A stretch of 59,713 bases of DNA from an uncultured Acidobacteriota bacterium. GTDB taxonomy: Bacteria; Acidobacteriota; Vicinamibacteria; Vicinamibacterales; CAVVIG01. Below the pieces are notes generated by a model. That model did not search any database. It was given only the letters and a program-made list of their open reading frames with translations, and was not told the DNA's origin. Position numbers and translations under genes: made by a program. The stretch covers positions 24,699 to 84,411 of the forward strand of contig CADEDC010000016.1 of NCBI GenBank assembly GCA_902825985.1, given 5' to 3'. Positions 15,038-23,687 of the stretch are shown here, piece by piece; positions within the stretch are counted from its first letter, which is position 1; the number at the start of each line of letters is the position of its first letter.

Positions 15038-16762
15038 ATGCCGGCCGACTTTCTCGACGCGTCGCGTCTCGCCTCATCGGCCACGAACCGCGCGGTCCTC
15101 GCGACCGCGCGGCCCATCCTGGCGAGCCTGCTGGGCCTGTCCGCCCTGCAGGATCTGTATCGGCGGCTGCCGGCGGCGGCGCCCGAGATGTTTGCCGACC
15201 TGGCCCTCCACGCGCTCCGCATCACGATCGTGAACGACGGCAGCGAGGGCTCGCGAATCCCGGCGCGCGGTCCGGTGATCGTCGCGGCCAACCATCCCCA
15301 TGGCGCGCTCGACGGGCTGGCGCTGCTCTCCATCGTCCGGCGGGCGCGGCCGGACGTCCGGCTGCTGGCCAACCACTGGCTCGCCGCCATTCCCGAACTC
15401 GCGAGCCTGTGTTTCTTCGTCGATCCATTCGGAGGTCGCACCGCGGCCGAGCGAAGCCGCACGGGCTTGCGCCAGGCTCACCTGTGGCTGCGCCAGGGCG
15501 GCGCCTTGATCGTGTTTCCGGCCGGCGAGGTCGCGCACGATCAGGCCGGCCACGAGACGCCGACCGAGGCGCCCTGGCAGTCCACGATGGCACGGCTCGC
15601 GCGCGGCACGGGTGCCGTCGTTGTCCCGGGCCACATCACCGGGCGGAACCGCCCCCTCTTCTACTGGGCCGGCCGGCTGCACGCCTGGCTCCGCACCTGT
15701 CTGCTGCCACGGGAGCTGCTCCGCAAGCAGGGCACACCGGTGCGCGTCCGCCTGGGCGTACCGCTGCACCCGGCCCTGTTCGACAGCGAGACGTCGCTGA
15801 CGCAGGCGGCGGCACGGGCGAGCCGCGAGCTCGGAGAACGCGTCGACGAGGACGGCGCCATCGCGGCGGAGGTCGCGGCATTGCCGCCCGCCGCGTGCCT
15901 CGCACGAGCCGGCGACCTGCAGGTTTTCGTCGCCGGCGCGGCACAGATTCCGGTGACGCTCGGAGAGATCGGTCGCTTGCGCGAACGCACCTTCCGCGCC
16001 GTCGGCGAGGGCACGGGCCACGCGGTCGACCTGGACGACTTCGACCGGAGCTACCTGCACCTGTTCGCGTGGGACGCACGCACCAGGTGCATCGTCGGCG
16101 CCTACCGGCTTGGACTGGTCGATCGCCTGGTCGCACGTCGAGGTCCGACCGCCTTGTACACCCGCACCCTGTTTCGCTACGACCAGACCTTGCTCGACCG
16201 CCTCGGACCGGCGATAGAACTCGGGCGCTCGTTCGTCCGGCTCGAGTACCAGCGTCACCACTCCGCGCTGCTGATCCTCTGGCGTGGCATCGGTCAATTC
16301 GTCGTCCGTCACCCGCGGTACAGGCGGCTGTTTGGTCCCGTCAGCATCAGTGCGAGCTATCAGGATGCGTCGCAGCAGCTGCTGCTCTCCTTCCTCGAAC
16401 AGCAGCACATGGACCGCGAACTCAGCCCGCTGGTTGCGGCAATGGCGCCGCCGCCGCGCGCGCCGGCGGGCAACAGCGCCGGCGCGGCTGGAGGCACGCT
16501 GGACGAAGTCAATCGTCTGGTGTCGGCATGGGAGCCAGACCGCAAGGGGGTGCCGGTACTGCTCCGCCACTACCTGAAGCTGGGAGGGCGGGTGCTGGCG
16601 TTCAACGTCGATGCGGCATTCGCACACGCACTCGACACGTTGATGGTGCTCGATCTGCCGGCAGTGGAACGGTCGCTGCTCGCCCGCTACTTCGGCGACC
16701 AGGAGGCGGCGCGCTACCTGGCGCACCACGCGCGCGCGACCGGCGTCGGTCGGGCTGCGTGA
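15038..16762 (+). CDS. two-domain acyltransferase: PlsC-like plus GNAT-like (OlsF-type, possible ornithine-lipid synthase)
   Basis: 574 residues. The N-terminal lysophospholipid acyltransferase domain has the catalytic motif NHPHGALDG (Asn85-Asp92), whose His-to-Asp spacing matches the OlsF-type NHP-x-G-x-L-[DE]-G motif rather than the classical HX4D. FPAGEVAHD and VVVPGHITGRN follow as substrate-binding blocks. The C-terminal part (about residues 310-450) resembles the OlsB/hemolysin-like GNAT domain: LRERTFRAVGEGTGHAVDLDDFDRSYLHLFAWD, IVGAYRLG and ELGRSFVRLEYQ. In OlsF such a fusion makes ornithine lipids from an amino acid and two acyl groups. That role here is inferred. ATG 15038 is chosen because it matches the domain start. 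It converges with the next gene, 15 bases away. Confidence 0.8.
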   Translation: MPADFLDASRLASSATNRAVLATARPILASLLGLSALQDLYRRLPAAAPEMFADLALHALRITIVNDGSEGSRIPARGPVIVAANHPHGALDGLALLSIVRRARPDVRLLANHWLAAIPELASLCFFVDPFGGRTAAERSRTGLRQAHLWLRQGGALIVFPAGEVAHDQAGHETPTEAPWQSTMARLARGTGAVVVPGHITGRNRPLFYWAGRLHAWLRTCLLPRELLRKQGTPVRVRLGVPLHPALFDSETSLTQAAARASRELGERVDEDGAIAAEVAALPPAACLARAGDLQVFVAGAAQIPVTLGEIGRLRERTFRAVGEGTGHAVDLDDFDRSYLHLFAWDARTRCIVGAYRLGLVDRLVARRGPTALYTRTLFRYDQTLLDRLGPAIELGRSFVRLEYQRHHSALLILWRGIGQFVVRHPRYRRLFGPVSISASYQDASQQLLLSFLEQQHMDRELSPLVAAMAPPPRAPAGNSAGAAGGTLDEVNRLVSAWEPDRKGVPVLLRHYLKLGGRVLAFNVDAAFAHALDTLMVLDLPAVERSLLARYFGDQEAARYLAHHARATGVGRAA

Positions 16763-16777
16763 CGGAGCACCCGGACG

Positions 16778-17167
16778 CTAGGCGCGCGCCGGCGCCCCAG
16801 GTGGCGACGCGGCCGGTAGGTCCGCCGGTGGGTCGCCGACGAACTCGACGTGGCCGCCAGCGGCGCGAAATGCCGCGACCAGCCCGTCGACGGCCTGCCG
16901 CAGTTCGGCATCCGCGAGCCAGTGCGGATCGACGACACGCAGCACGTCGGCGCCAGCGAGGTCACGCCTCAGGGCGTCGAAGAGCTCCTGCGTACCGGGC
17001 AGGTGGTACTGAGGTTCCGGTTCGCCAAGCCAATGGTCGTCGAGCGGCGCCGCCGCCGCGTCCGGGCGGCGGGCGTCGAGGAAGCGCATGTACAGCCGCT
17101 CGCAGCCGAGCTCGTACACCCGCTTCCCGGCCCGAGTCCTGAACAGCAGGAGATCGCGGCGGTTCAT
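16778..17167 (-). CDS. hypothetical protein, 129 residues, in the molybdenum hydroxylase operon
   Basis: Starts MNRRDLLLFRTRAGKRVYELGCERLYMRFLD and ends with a Pro/Ala-rich tail. There is no signal peptide, membrane helix or known motif. Residues about 60-115 alternate in a way that suggests a small alpha/beta fold (ADVLRVVDPHWL, GGHVEFVGD). It begins eight bases after the FAD-subunit gene on the same strand, so it is the fourth gene of the operon. A role in cofactor delivery or enzyme assembly is conceivable from position, but the sequence does not look like XdhC/PaoD. Function unknown. Confidence 0.65.
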   Translation of the reverse strand: MNRRDLLLFRTRAGKRVYELGCERLYMRFLDARRPDAAAAPLDDHWLGEPEPQYHLPGTQELFDALRRDLAGADVLRVVDPHWLADAELRQAVDGLVAAFRAAGGHVEFVGDPPADLPAASPPGAPARA

Positions 17168-17175
17168 GGTCCCGG

Positions 17176-18165
17176 TCAGCCGCGCTCGGCGAGTTCCTTG
17201 ATCGTGCGCCGCACGAGGTTGCGGGTCAGCGGAACCTTGTAGGCGTTCTGCGACAGCGGGCGAGCCCCGGCAATCGCCGCCTCGCCTGCCTTCTGCAGCA
17301 CGTCGTCCGTGATCCGCTGCCCGGCCAGCACCTTCTCGACCGCCGGCAGCCGCCACGGGATCGGCGCCACCCCTCCCAGCACCACGCGGGCGCTGCGGAC
17401 GACGTCGCCGTCCATCTCGAGCACGACCGCGGCGCTCACCACGGCGTGGGTCCAGGCCTCACGGTCCATCAGCTTCTTGTAGGTGCTGCGGACACCCGGC
17501 TTCGCCGCCGGGATCTGCACCGCCGCCAACACCTCGTCGTCGGCGAGGACGTTCTCCTTCGCCGCGTTCTGCCGCGGCAGGGTGAAGAACTCGCCGGCCG
17601 CGAGCGTCCGGTCGCCGGCCGGTCCGCTGATGCGGAACGTCGCCCCGAGCGCCAGCAGCGCCGGCGCCGTGTCCGACGGGTGGACGATATAGCTCGGACC
17701 GCCGCCGAAGATGGCGTGGAACTCATTCTCGCCGGCGAACGAGAAGCACTGGTTGCCGCCCGCCTTGTAGCAGGGAAATGCGTTGCGGTAGTACCAGCAC
17801 CACGGCCGCTGGCAGACGTTGCCCGCCAGCGTGCCGACGTTGCGGATCTGCGGCGTGGCGACCGCTCCCGCCGCATCGGCCAGCACCGTGTACTGCCGGC
17901 GCACGGCTTCGTCCCGGCTCAGCGCGTCGAGCGTGATGAGCCCGCCAATCGACAGTCCCGACGGCGATCGGTCGACGGTGTTGCCGCCGCTGCTCGTCGT
18001 CAGGCGGATGATGACGTCGGGCTTGACGATCTGGTCCTTGACCAGCGCCAGCAGGTCGCTGCCGCCGCCGGCAAACACCGCACGGCGGCCGGCCGCCCTG
18101 GCCTCCTTCGCCAGCGTGGCCGCGTGGCGCAGGGTGCGGGCATTGGCATTGGTGAAGGCCTTCAT
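17176..18165 (-). CDS. FAD-binding subunit of a periplasmic-type molybdenum hydroxylase (PaoB/YagS-like)
   Basis: 329 residues. FAD motifs AGGGSDLL and the TPQIRNVGTLAGNVCQ loop are those of the CoxM/XdhB/PaoB family. Between them lies a cysteine-rich insert with Cys118, Cys123, Cys132 and Cys140 (CQRPWCWYYRNAFPCYKAGGNQC region), followed by GENEFHAIFGGG. In E. coli PaoB the equivalent insert holds an extra [4Fe-4S] cluster, so the same is expected here. It receives electrons from the 2Fe-2S subunit. The start overlaps the stop of the large-subunit gene (ATGA, 18162-18165). Confidence 0.92.
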   Translation of the reverse strand: MKAFTNANARTLRHAATLAKEARAAGRRAVFAGGGSDLLALVKDQIVKPDVIIRLTTSSGGNTVDRSPSGLSIGGLITLDALSRDEAVRRQYTVLADAAGAVATPQIRNVGTLAGNVCQRPWCWYYRNAFPCYKAGGNQCFSFAGENEFHAIFGGGPSYIVHPSDTAPALLALGATFRISGPAGDRTLAAGEFFTLPRQNAAKENVLADDEVLAAVQIPAAKPGVRSTYKKLMDREAWTHAVVSAAVVLEMDGDVVRSARVVLGGVAPIPWRLPAVEKVLAGQRITDDVLQKAGEAAIAGARPLSQNAYKVPLTRNLVRRTIKELAERG

Positions 18166-20348
18166 GCGCGTGCTCCCAGTGCGTTGATGATGCGGGCCCG
18201 GGTGATCGGGGTGTCCTTCATGCGCGTCCCGATCGCATTGTAGATGGCGTTGCCGACACAGGCGGGCGCCAGGATGATGCCGGCTTCGCCGATGCTCTTC
18301 GCACCGAACGGACCGTAACCGTCGTCGTTCTCGATGAAGGTGACCTCGATATCCGGCGCATCGAGATGGGTGGCGACGCGGGCGCTGTAGTAGCCCGCGG
18401 TCAGCGGCTGGCCGGTGCGGCGGTCGTAGACCATGTCTTCGTGCAGCGCCATGCCGATGCCCTGGATCACGGCACCGGCGATCTGTCCCTTCGCGCTCAG
18501 GGGATTCATCAGGCGTCCGGAGTCGTGCACCGTCGTGTACTTCGTGACCCGGACGTCACCCAGCTCGGTGTCGACTTCGACCTCGCAGAAGTGGGCCCCG
18601 AACGCCGCCCGCACCTTGCCGTCGAGCCGCGGGCTCGGCGATGCCGATGCGATGTAGATCTGGTCGCCAATCGGCATCCCCTTGTCAGCCACCTGCTTCT
18701 GCATGTCGCGCACCGCTTCGACGACCGCCGTGCCGGTCATGATCGTCGTCCGGCTGCCCGACTCTCCGACCGAGTACGGGCAGCGGTCCGTGTCGCCCCA
18801 GACGACGTTCACCTTCGCGAGCGGGATGTTCAGCGCCTCGGCGGCGATGAGCCCCATCGTCGTCTTCGCGCCGGCGCCGACGTCCGTGACGCCGACGTAG
18901 AGCGTGTACTCGCCCTTGCCGTTGAGCCGCAGCACGGCGCTGCTCAGACCGAGGCCGGAGCGGAACAGCATATAGGTCATGCCGGCGCCGCGCTTGATCG
19001 GTCCAGGGTCGGAGCCGGCTGTCGTCCGGCGCCGTGCCTTCCAGTTGAACAGCTCGGCACCGCGGCGGATGCACTCGTCGAGGGTGTAGATGGTGTACGG
19101 CGTCTCGTCGCGGGACATCCGCGACATGTTGGCCAGGGCGAACGCCACCGGATCCACCTGCAGCTGGTTGGCGACGTCGTCCATCATCGACTGGATGCCG
19201 AAGAACCCCTGCGGATACTCCGGACCGCGGAAGTTGGCCGACACGGTGCGATTGGTGTACGCGGGGGTGATGGACAGGTCGGTATTGGCAACCTTGTAGA
19301 GCTCCATGCCGGCCATCGTCCCGGAGTTCTTGCGGTACGGCCCCATGCCGCTCACGCCGCGCAGGCGGATGGCGGTCAACGTGCCGTCGGCCGCGGTGCC
19401 GACGGTGTAGTGCTGGGTCGTCGGCCAGCGGCCGTGGACGCCGATGAAATCCTCCTTGCGCGAGTATTCCAGCTTCACCGGCGCGCCGGCCTCCCTGGCC
19501 AACGCCGCGGTGATGAGGTCGGCATCCTGGTTCTGGTTCTTGTTGCCGAAGTTGCCGCCCATGTACTCGACGACGACGCGGACCTTGTCCTCGGGGATGC
19601 CGAGATCGCGCGCCATGTCGTGCCGGCAGTTGACGATGCCGCCGGTCGGCGTGTACACGGTGAGCTTGTCGCCCTCCCAGTGCGCGACGCAGGCGCGCGG
19701 CTCCATCTGCGCGTTGTGGACGAACGCCGTCGTGTAGCGATCCTCGAACACCCTCGCCGAGGTCTTCAGTGCCTCCGCGACGTTGCCCCGCGTCGCGGTG
19801 ATCGGCTGCGTCTCGTTGCGGGCGTTCGGCGAGACGTTGCCCTCCGGCCAGATCTTCGGCGCCGCGGGCGTGAGCGCCTCGTTCATGTCGATGACGAACG
19901 GCAGTACCTCGTAGTCGACCGCGATGAGCGCCAGCGCCTCCTCGGCGACATGGCGATCGACCGCCGCAACCGCCGCCACCGGCTCGCCGACGAATCGTAC
20001 CGGGTTGTTGAAGACGTAGCGCCGCTGCGTCGTGGTCTTCTTGACCGCGTCGTTGTACTGCTGGCCGCCGGCGATCGACCCGGCGCCCCAGACCACCCGG
20101 CAGTTCTCGTGCGTGACGATCGCCCTTACGCCAGGCAGCGCCTTCGCCTTCGAGACGTCGATCGAGCGGATCCTGGCGTGCGGATGCGGGCTGCGCAGGA
20201 TGCGCGCGAACAACAGGCCGGGCAGCACGACGTCGCGCGTGTAGCGGCCCTTGCCGGTGACCCGCTCGACCGCGTCGATGCGGGGCGTCGGATGACCGAG
20301 TGTCTTGAGCGGCGTCATCGCCGGGCCGGAGCCGTTCGACTGGCTCAT
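18162..20348 (-). CDS. molybdopterin-binding large subunit of xanthine/aldehyde oxidase-type hydroxylase (PaoC-like)
   Basis: 728 residues starting at ATG 20348, which overlaps the 2Fe-2S gene stop by four bases. N-terminal a/b hammerhead domain (RVTGKGRYTRDVVLPGLLFARILRSPHPHARI), then MoCo-binding segments including GGNFGNKNQNQDADL and YVGVTDVGAGAKTTMG. Near the C-terminus PFGAKSIGEAGI holds the active-site Glu of the family. It oxidises an aldehyde or heteroaromatic compound by hydroxylation; the substrate is not predictable. With the Tat-exported iron-sulfur subunit and the Cys-rich FAD subunit, the trio looks like PaoABC. Confidence 0.93.
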   Translation of the reverse strand: MSQSNGSGPAMTPLKTLGHPTPRIDAVERVTGKGRYTRDVVLPGLLFARILRSPHPHARIRSIDVSKAKALPGVRAIVTHENCRVVWGAGSIAGGQQYNDAVKKTTTQRRYVFNNPVRFVGEPVAAVAAVDRHVAEEALALIAVDYEVLPFVIDMNEALTPAAPKIWPEGNVSPNARNETQPITATRGNVAEALKTSARVFEDRYTTAFVHNAQMEPRACVAHWEGDKLTVYTPTGGIVNCRHDMARDLGIPEDKVRVVVEYMGGNFGNKNQNQDADLITAALAREAGAPVKLEYSRKEDFIGVHGRWPTTQHYTVGTAADGTLTAIRLRGVSGMGPYRKNSGTMAGMELYKVANTDLSITPAYTNRTVSANFRGPEYPQGFFGIQSMMDDVANQLQVDPVAFALANMSRMSRDETPYTIYTLDECIRRGAELFNWKARRRTTAGSDPGPIKRGAGMTYMLFRSGLGLSSAVLRLNGKGEYTLYVGVTDVGAGAKTTMGLIAAEALNIPLAKVNVVWGDTDRCPYSVGESGSRTTIMTGTAVVEAVRDMQKQVADKGMPIGDQIYIASASPSPRLDGKVRAAFGAHFCEVEVDTELGDVRVTKYTTVHDSGRLMNPLSAKGQIAGAVIQGIGMALHEDMVYDRRTGQPLTAGYYSARVATHLDAPDIEVTFIENDDGYGPFGAKSIGEAGIILAPACVGNAIYNAIGTRMKDTPITRARIINALGARA

Positions 20349-20986
20349 GCCGCACCTCCCGTCTGCCGCGGATCGGACGGCGCGGTGCGCCCGGCCCCGA
20401 CCGCGACGACCGCTTCGACATAGCGGTTGTAGTTCGAGCAGCGACAGATGTTGCCGACGAGCGCCGTCCTGACCTCCGTCGCGGTCGGATGCGGATTGCG
20501 ATCGAGCAGCGCTTTGGCACTCATCAGCTGGCCCGACGTGCAGAACCCGCATTGCGGCGCGTCATGTTCGACGAACGCCTGTTGCAGCGGATGCAGCTGG
20601 CCGGCGCGCGCCAGTCCTTCAACCGTCAGCACGGTGCGGCCGTCGGCCCATGCCGCGAGCTGACTGCAGGCATACACCGGCGTGTCATCGAGGATCACGG
20701 TGCAGGCACCGCACTCGCCGCGCTCGCATCCGAGCTTCGTGCCGGTGAGTTCGAGGTGATCGCGCAGCAGCTCGGCGAGCGTCCAGCGGTCCTCGACCTC
20801 GATCGTCTTCAGGATGCCATTCACGGTCACGCTGATCGTCGTTCTCGGAACCGGCGCCGGTGGCACGGGAGGGGCCTGGGCGGCGCCGGCCTGGGCGGTG
20901 GCGGCAATGACGAGCGCCGCGCTGGTCCCCTCGAGAAAGGCCCGCCGGGTGACATTGGGAGTCTCGCGATCGTGGTCGTCGCTCAT
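20345..20986 (-). CDS. 2Fe-2S subunit of the molybdenum hydroxylase, Tat-exported (PaoA-like)
   Basis: 213 residues. The N-terminus has a twin-arginine signal (NVTRRAFLEGTSAALVIAATAQAG), so the folded, cofactor-loaded complex is probably sent to the periplasm. The plant-type [2Fe-2S] site is LGCERGECGACTVILDDTPVYAC; the second [2Fe-2S] site is QCGFCTSG plus GNICRCSNY. First gene of the four-gene minus-strand operon. A possible -10 box TAGAAT lies at 21034-21039. No Mo-cofactor chaperone gene of the PaoD/XdhC type is in the window. Confidence 0.93.
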   Translation of the reverse strand: MSDDHDRETPNVTRRAFLEGTSAALVIAATAQAGAAQAPPVPPAPVPRTTISVTVNGILKTIEVEDRWTLAELLRDHLELTGTKLGCERGECGACTVILDDTPVYACSQLAAWADGRTVLTVEGLARAGQLHPLQQAFVEHDAPQCGFCTSGQLMSAKALLDRNPHPTATEVRTALVGNICRCSNYNRYVEAVVAVGAGRTAPSDPRQTGGAA

Positions 20987-21033
20987 GACGGTATCCTTGC
21001 CCGGAGATGACGGGGCGCGTCCGGATCCCGGGG

Positions 21034-21039
21034 ATTCTA
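21034..21039 (-). promoter_or_regulatory. possible -10 box (TAGAAT) of the molybdenum hydroxylase operon
   Basis: TAGAAT (5/6 match) about 48 bases before the ATG at 20986. No good -35 at the right distance. Confidence 0.25.
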
Positions 21040-21089
21040 GGTCAACCAGCCGTGACGGCGGCGGAAAATCGGGGCCGGGTCGCGGATGC

Positions 21090-21095
21090 TATTAT
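21090..21095 (+). promoter_or_regulatory. possible -10 box (TATTAT) of the deaminase gene
   Basis: TATTAT followed by CGCCTC, 122 bases before the ATG at 21218. The same -10-plus-CG pattern recurs upstream of other genes here, with no clear -35. Confidence 0.3.
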
Positions 21096-21217
21096 CGCCT
21101 CAACCCTGGAGTGCGCCCCGGCTACCCGGCGCCGGAACGCGGCGGGCGGCGGCGGCAGACGAACCGGCGAATTCAAGAGTTGGCGGGCAGAGGCAGCGGC
21201 CCCGGCTGAGGTGACGT

Positions 21218-21844
21218 ATGGCGGCGGATGCAGCGCTCCACGCGCATGAGGCCTGGATGCGCCTCGCGCTCAGAGAAGCGGAGCGTGCGTTCGGGATGAC
21301 CGGCGACAACCCGTGGGTCGGCTGCGTGATCGTCAGCCCTCGCGGCGAGCTGTTGGGCCGCGGCCATACGCTCGGCCCGGGCGACCACCATGCGGAAATC
21401 GCAGCCGCGCGCGACGCGCACGAGCGGGGCCATGGCATCGTCGGCGCAACACTGTACTCGACGCTCGAACCGTGTTCGTTTCACGGCCGTACGCCGGCCT
21501 GCTCGCGATCGATTGTCGAGCGCGGCATCGCCCGGGTCGTGATCGGGATGCGCGACCCGCATCCGCGCGTCAATGGCGCCGGCACGCTCATCCTGCGCCA
21601 GGCGGGGGTGGAGGTCATCGAAGGCGTCTGCGAGCCGGACGTCAGGCGCCAGCTCGGTGCGTGGGTGCTCGAGCAGCATCCCGATGACGCGTTGGGCCGT
21701 GCCCAGGCGCTCCCCGAGCAGCAGCGGGTCGCTCGACTGGCCGAGATCTACGGCGTCGACTGCCGGACCATGGAAGCGTTCTTCGCCGCGCACCCCCGCT
21801 GCCTCGACCGGCATCAGCGTCCCGCCGCACCGCCGTCCGCCTGA
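21218..21844 (+). CDS. stand-alone RibD-type pyrimidine deaminase
   Basis: 208 residues with the zinc site of the cytidine/deoxycytidylate deaminase fold: His58-Ala-Glu60, and Cys86 and Cys95 in LEPCSFHGRTPAC, the diagnostic RibD signature. RibD normally deaminates 2,5-diamino-6-ribosylamino-pyrimidinone phosphate in riboflavin synthesis and carries a C-terminal reductase domain, giving about 360 residues. Here the reductase is missing and is replaced by a short tail from ADVRRQLGAWVLEQHPDD. The tail includes a segment (ARLAEIYGVDCRTMEAFFAAHPRC) of unknown role. No other rib gene is nearby, so a different substrate is possible. Its last 31 bases overlap the converging gamma-glutamyltransferase gene. 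Confidence 0.85.
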   Translation: MAADAALHAHEAWMRLALREAERAFGMTGDNPWVGCVIVSPRGELLGRGHTLGPGDHHAEIAAARDAHERGHGIVGATLYSTLEPCSFHGRTPACSRSIVERGIARVVIGMRDPHPRVNGAGTLILRQAGVEVIEGVCEPDVRRQLGAWVLEQHPDDALGRAQALPEQQRVARLAEIYGVDCRTMEAFFAAHPRCLDRHQRPAAPPSA

Positions 21845-23511
21845 CGGCGGTCGACACCACCCTCGAGCCCATCGCCCCGATCGATGATCACTTCGGCGAC
21901 GCCCTGCGACCCGGCGTCCTGCATCGTGTGACCCATCCCCTTCAGAATCGCCACCGTATCCGGCGACAGCGAGTTGCGCTCGTAGGTGACGCGATCGGGG
22001 AGCCACTGGTGATGGAACCGTCCGGCATCGACGGCGTCCTGCGCGCCCATCCGGTAGTCGACGACGTTCAGCACCGTGTGGAGAACCGTATTGATGATCG
22101 TTCGGCCGCCCGGACTGCCGGTGACCATGAACAGCTTGCCGTCCTTCACGAGGATCGTCGGCGTCATGCTCGACAGCGGCCGCTTGCCCGGCTCCGCCAG
22201 GTTCGGCCCGGTGCCGACCAGGCCGTCGGCATTGGTGAGTCCCGGGCCGGCGTTGAAATCGCCGAGTTCGTTGTTCAACAGGAAACCGGCGCCGGGAACG
22301 ACGATGCGAGAGCCGTAGCCGTACTCCAGCGTGTAGGTCATCGACACGGCGTTGCGCTGTGCGTCGACGACCGCCAGATGCGTCGTTTCGTTGCTCTCGT
22401 AGCGCCAGGCGAAACTCGACGGCGACGACACGGAGGCCTTCGCGGGATTGATCGTCGCGCGCAGCTCGTCGGCATACGGCTTCGAGATGAGCCGCGCGAC
22501 CGGCATCTGCGGATTGAAGTCGGGGTCGGCGCTGTGCTGGGCGCGGTCGGCGAAGCCGCGCCGCATCGCCTCGACAATCACGTGCAGGCTCTTCGCCGAG
22601 CCGTAGCCAGTTGCCGCGAGATCGTAGCCTTCGAGGATGTTCAGCATCTCGATGAGCGCGACACCGCCGCCGCTCGGCGGCGACACCGAGATGATGTCGT
22701 AGCCGCGATAGCTCCCGGTCACCGGCTCCCGCATCACCGCCCGGTAGGCCGCCAGCGCTTCGGTGGTGACGAGGCCGCCGTGCGCGCGCATCTCGCGGTC
22801 GACGAGCTGCGCCGTCTCGCCTTCGTAGAACCCGGCCGGACCCAGTCGGGCGATGCGATCCAGCGTCTTCGCCAGGTCGGGCTGCCGCAGCGTCTCGCCC
22901 GCCTCGTACGGCACCCCCTGTTTCGAAAACTGTGCCACCGATGCCGGGAACGGCCGCATGTCGGGCAGGATGTTCTTCAGCGAACGCGCGAGCCCCGGCG
23001 ATACGGTGAAGCCGTCGCGCGCCAGCGCCACGGCGGGTGCGACGAGCCGCTGCCACGGCAGCTTGCCGTGCGCCTTCCACGCCATGTGCAATCCGGCGAC
23101 GGTGCCCGGTGTGCCGACCGACAGGTAGCTGTTGTGATGCCGGGCGAAGTCGTACGTCCCGTCGGTGAGCCACATCGTCGGCGACGCGCCCGGCGGCGCC
23201 ATCTCGCGGAAATCGTAGACGACGGCGCGCCCATTCGCCTCGCGGTAGACGATGAAGCCGCCGCCGCCAATATTGCCGGCGGTCGGATGGACGACCGCGA
23301 GGGCGAACGCCGTCGCCACGGCCGCATCGATGGCGGTGCCACCGGCGGCCATCACGTCCGACCCGACGGTCGAGGCGATGCCGTTGGCCGACACCACCAG
23401 CCGCTCCTTCGCTCGAAACGGCTCGGCGCCCGTGCTGTGCACGGGCAGCGGCGTGGCGACCACCGCGAACGAGATGACCGCGAGAACGCCGACCCGGCGC
23501 AGGATGCGCAT
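21814..23511 (-). CDS. ggt: gamma-glutamyltransferase, periplasmic
   Basis: 565 residues with a signal peptide (VLAVISFAVVATPLPVHS). It is a self-cleaving Ntn hydrolase. The N-terminal Thr of the small subunit is Thr376 in NETTHLAVVD, followed by the substrate-binding segments GFLLNNELGDFN and SSMTPTILV. The large subunit shows AGGTAIDAAVATAFALAVVHP and GGGGFIVY. It transfers or hydrolyses the gamma-glutamyl group of glutathione and related peptides in the periplasm. Its 3' end overlaps the converging deaminase gene by 31 bases. Confidence 0.95.
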   Translation of the reverse strand: MRILRRVGVLAVISFAVVATPLPVHSTGAEPFRAKERLVVSANGIASTVGSDVMAAGGTAIDAAVATAFALAVVHPTAGNIGGGGFIVYREANGRAVVYDFREMAPPGASPTMWLTDGTYDFARHHNSYLSVGTPGTVAGLHMAWKAHGKLPWQRLVAPAVALARDGFTVSPGLARSLKNILPDMRPFPASVAQFSKQGVPYEAGETLRQPDLAKTLDRIARLGPAGFYEGETAQLVDREMRAHGGLVTTEALAAYRAVMREPVTGSYRGYDIISVSPPSGGGVALIEMLNILEGYDLAATGYGSAKSLHVIVEAMRRGFADRAQHSADPDFNPQMPVARLISKPYADELRATINPAKASVSSPSSFAWRYESNETTHLAVVDAQRNAVSMTYTLEYGYGSRIVVPGAGFLLNNELGDFNAGPGLTNADGLVGTGPNLAEPGKRPLSSMTPTILVKDGKLFMVTGSPGGRTIINTVLHTVLNVVDYRMGAQDAVDAGRFHHQWLPDRVTYERNSLSPDTVAILKGMGHTMQDAGSQGVAEVIIDRGDGLEGGVDRRQADGGAAGR

Positions 23512-23633
23512 ACGTGTGCCTCTCTCCGCGACATCGAAGACGGGCCGGTAGCCGCCGGCAGCCGACGCCCCTGGTTCACGCGGCGTCGACCTGGCGGCCG
23601 ACGCCGCATGCCTCGGCCTGTGCCTGAGGGTCG

Positions 23634-23639
23634 ATTATA
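23634..23639 (-). promoter_or_regulatory. -10 box (TATAAT) of the gamma-glutamyltransferase gene
   Basis: A perfect TATAAT followed by CGACC on the minus strand, about 120 bases before the ATG at 23511. No recognisable -35. Confidence 0.35.
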
Positions 23640-23687
23640 TGCTCCGGGGCGGCCGGCACGGCGGCGGGGACGGCCGGCGCGCGGCGA

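Noticed and set aside
18366..20423. Open frame of about 685 codons antisense to the molybdenum hydroxylase large subunit
   Set aside because: No recognisable domain and the sense frame has clear catalytic motifs.
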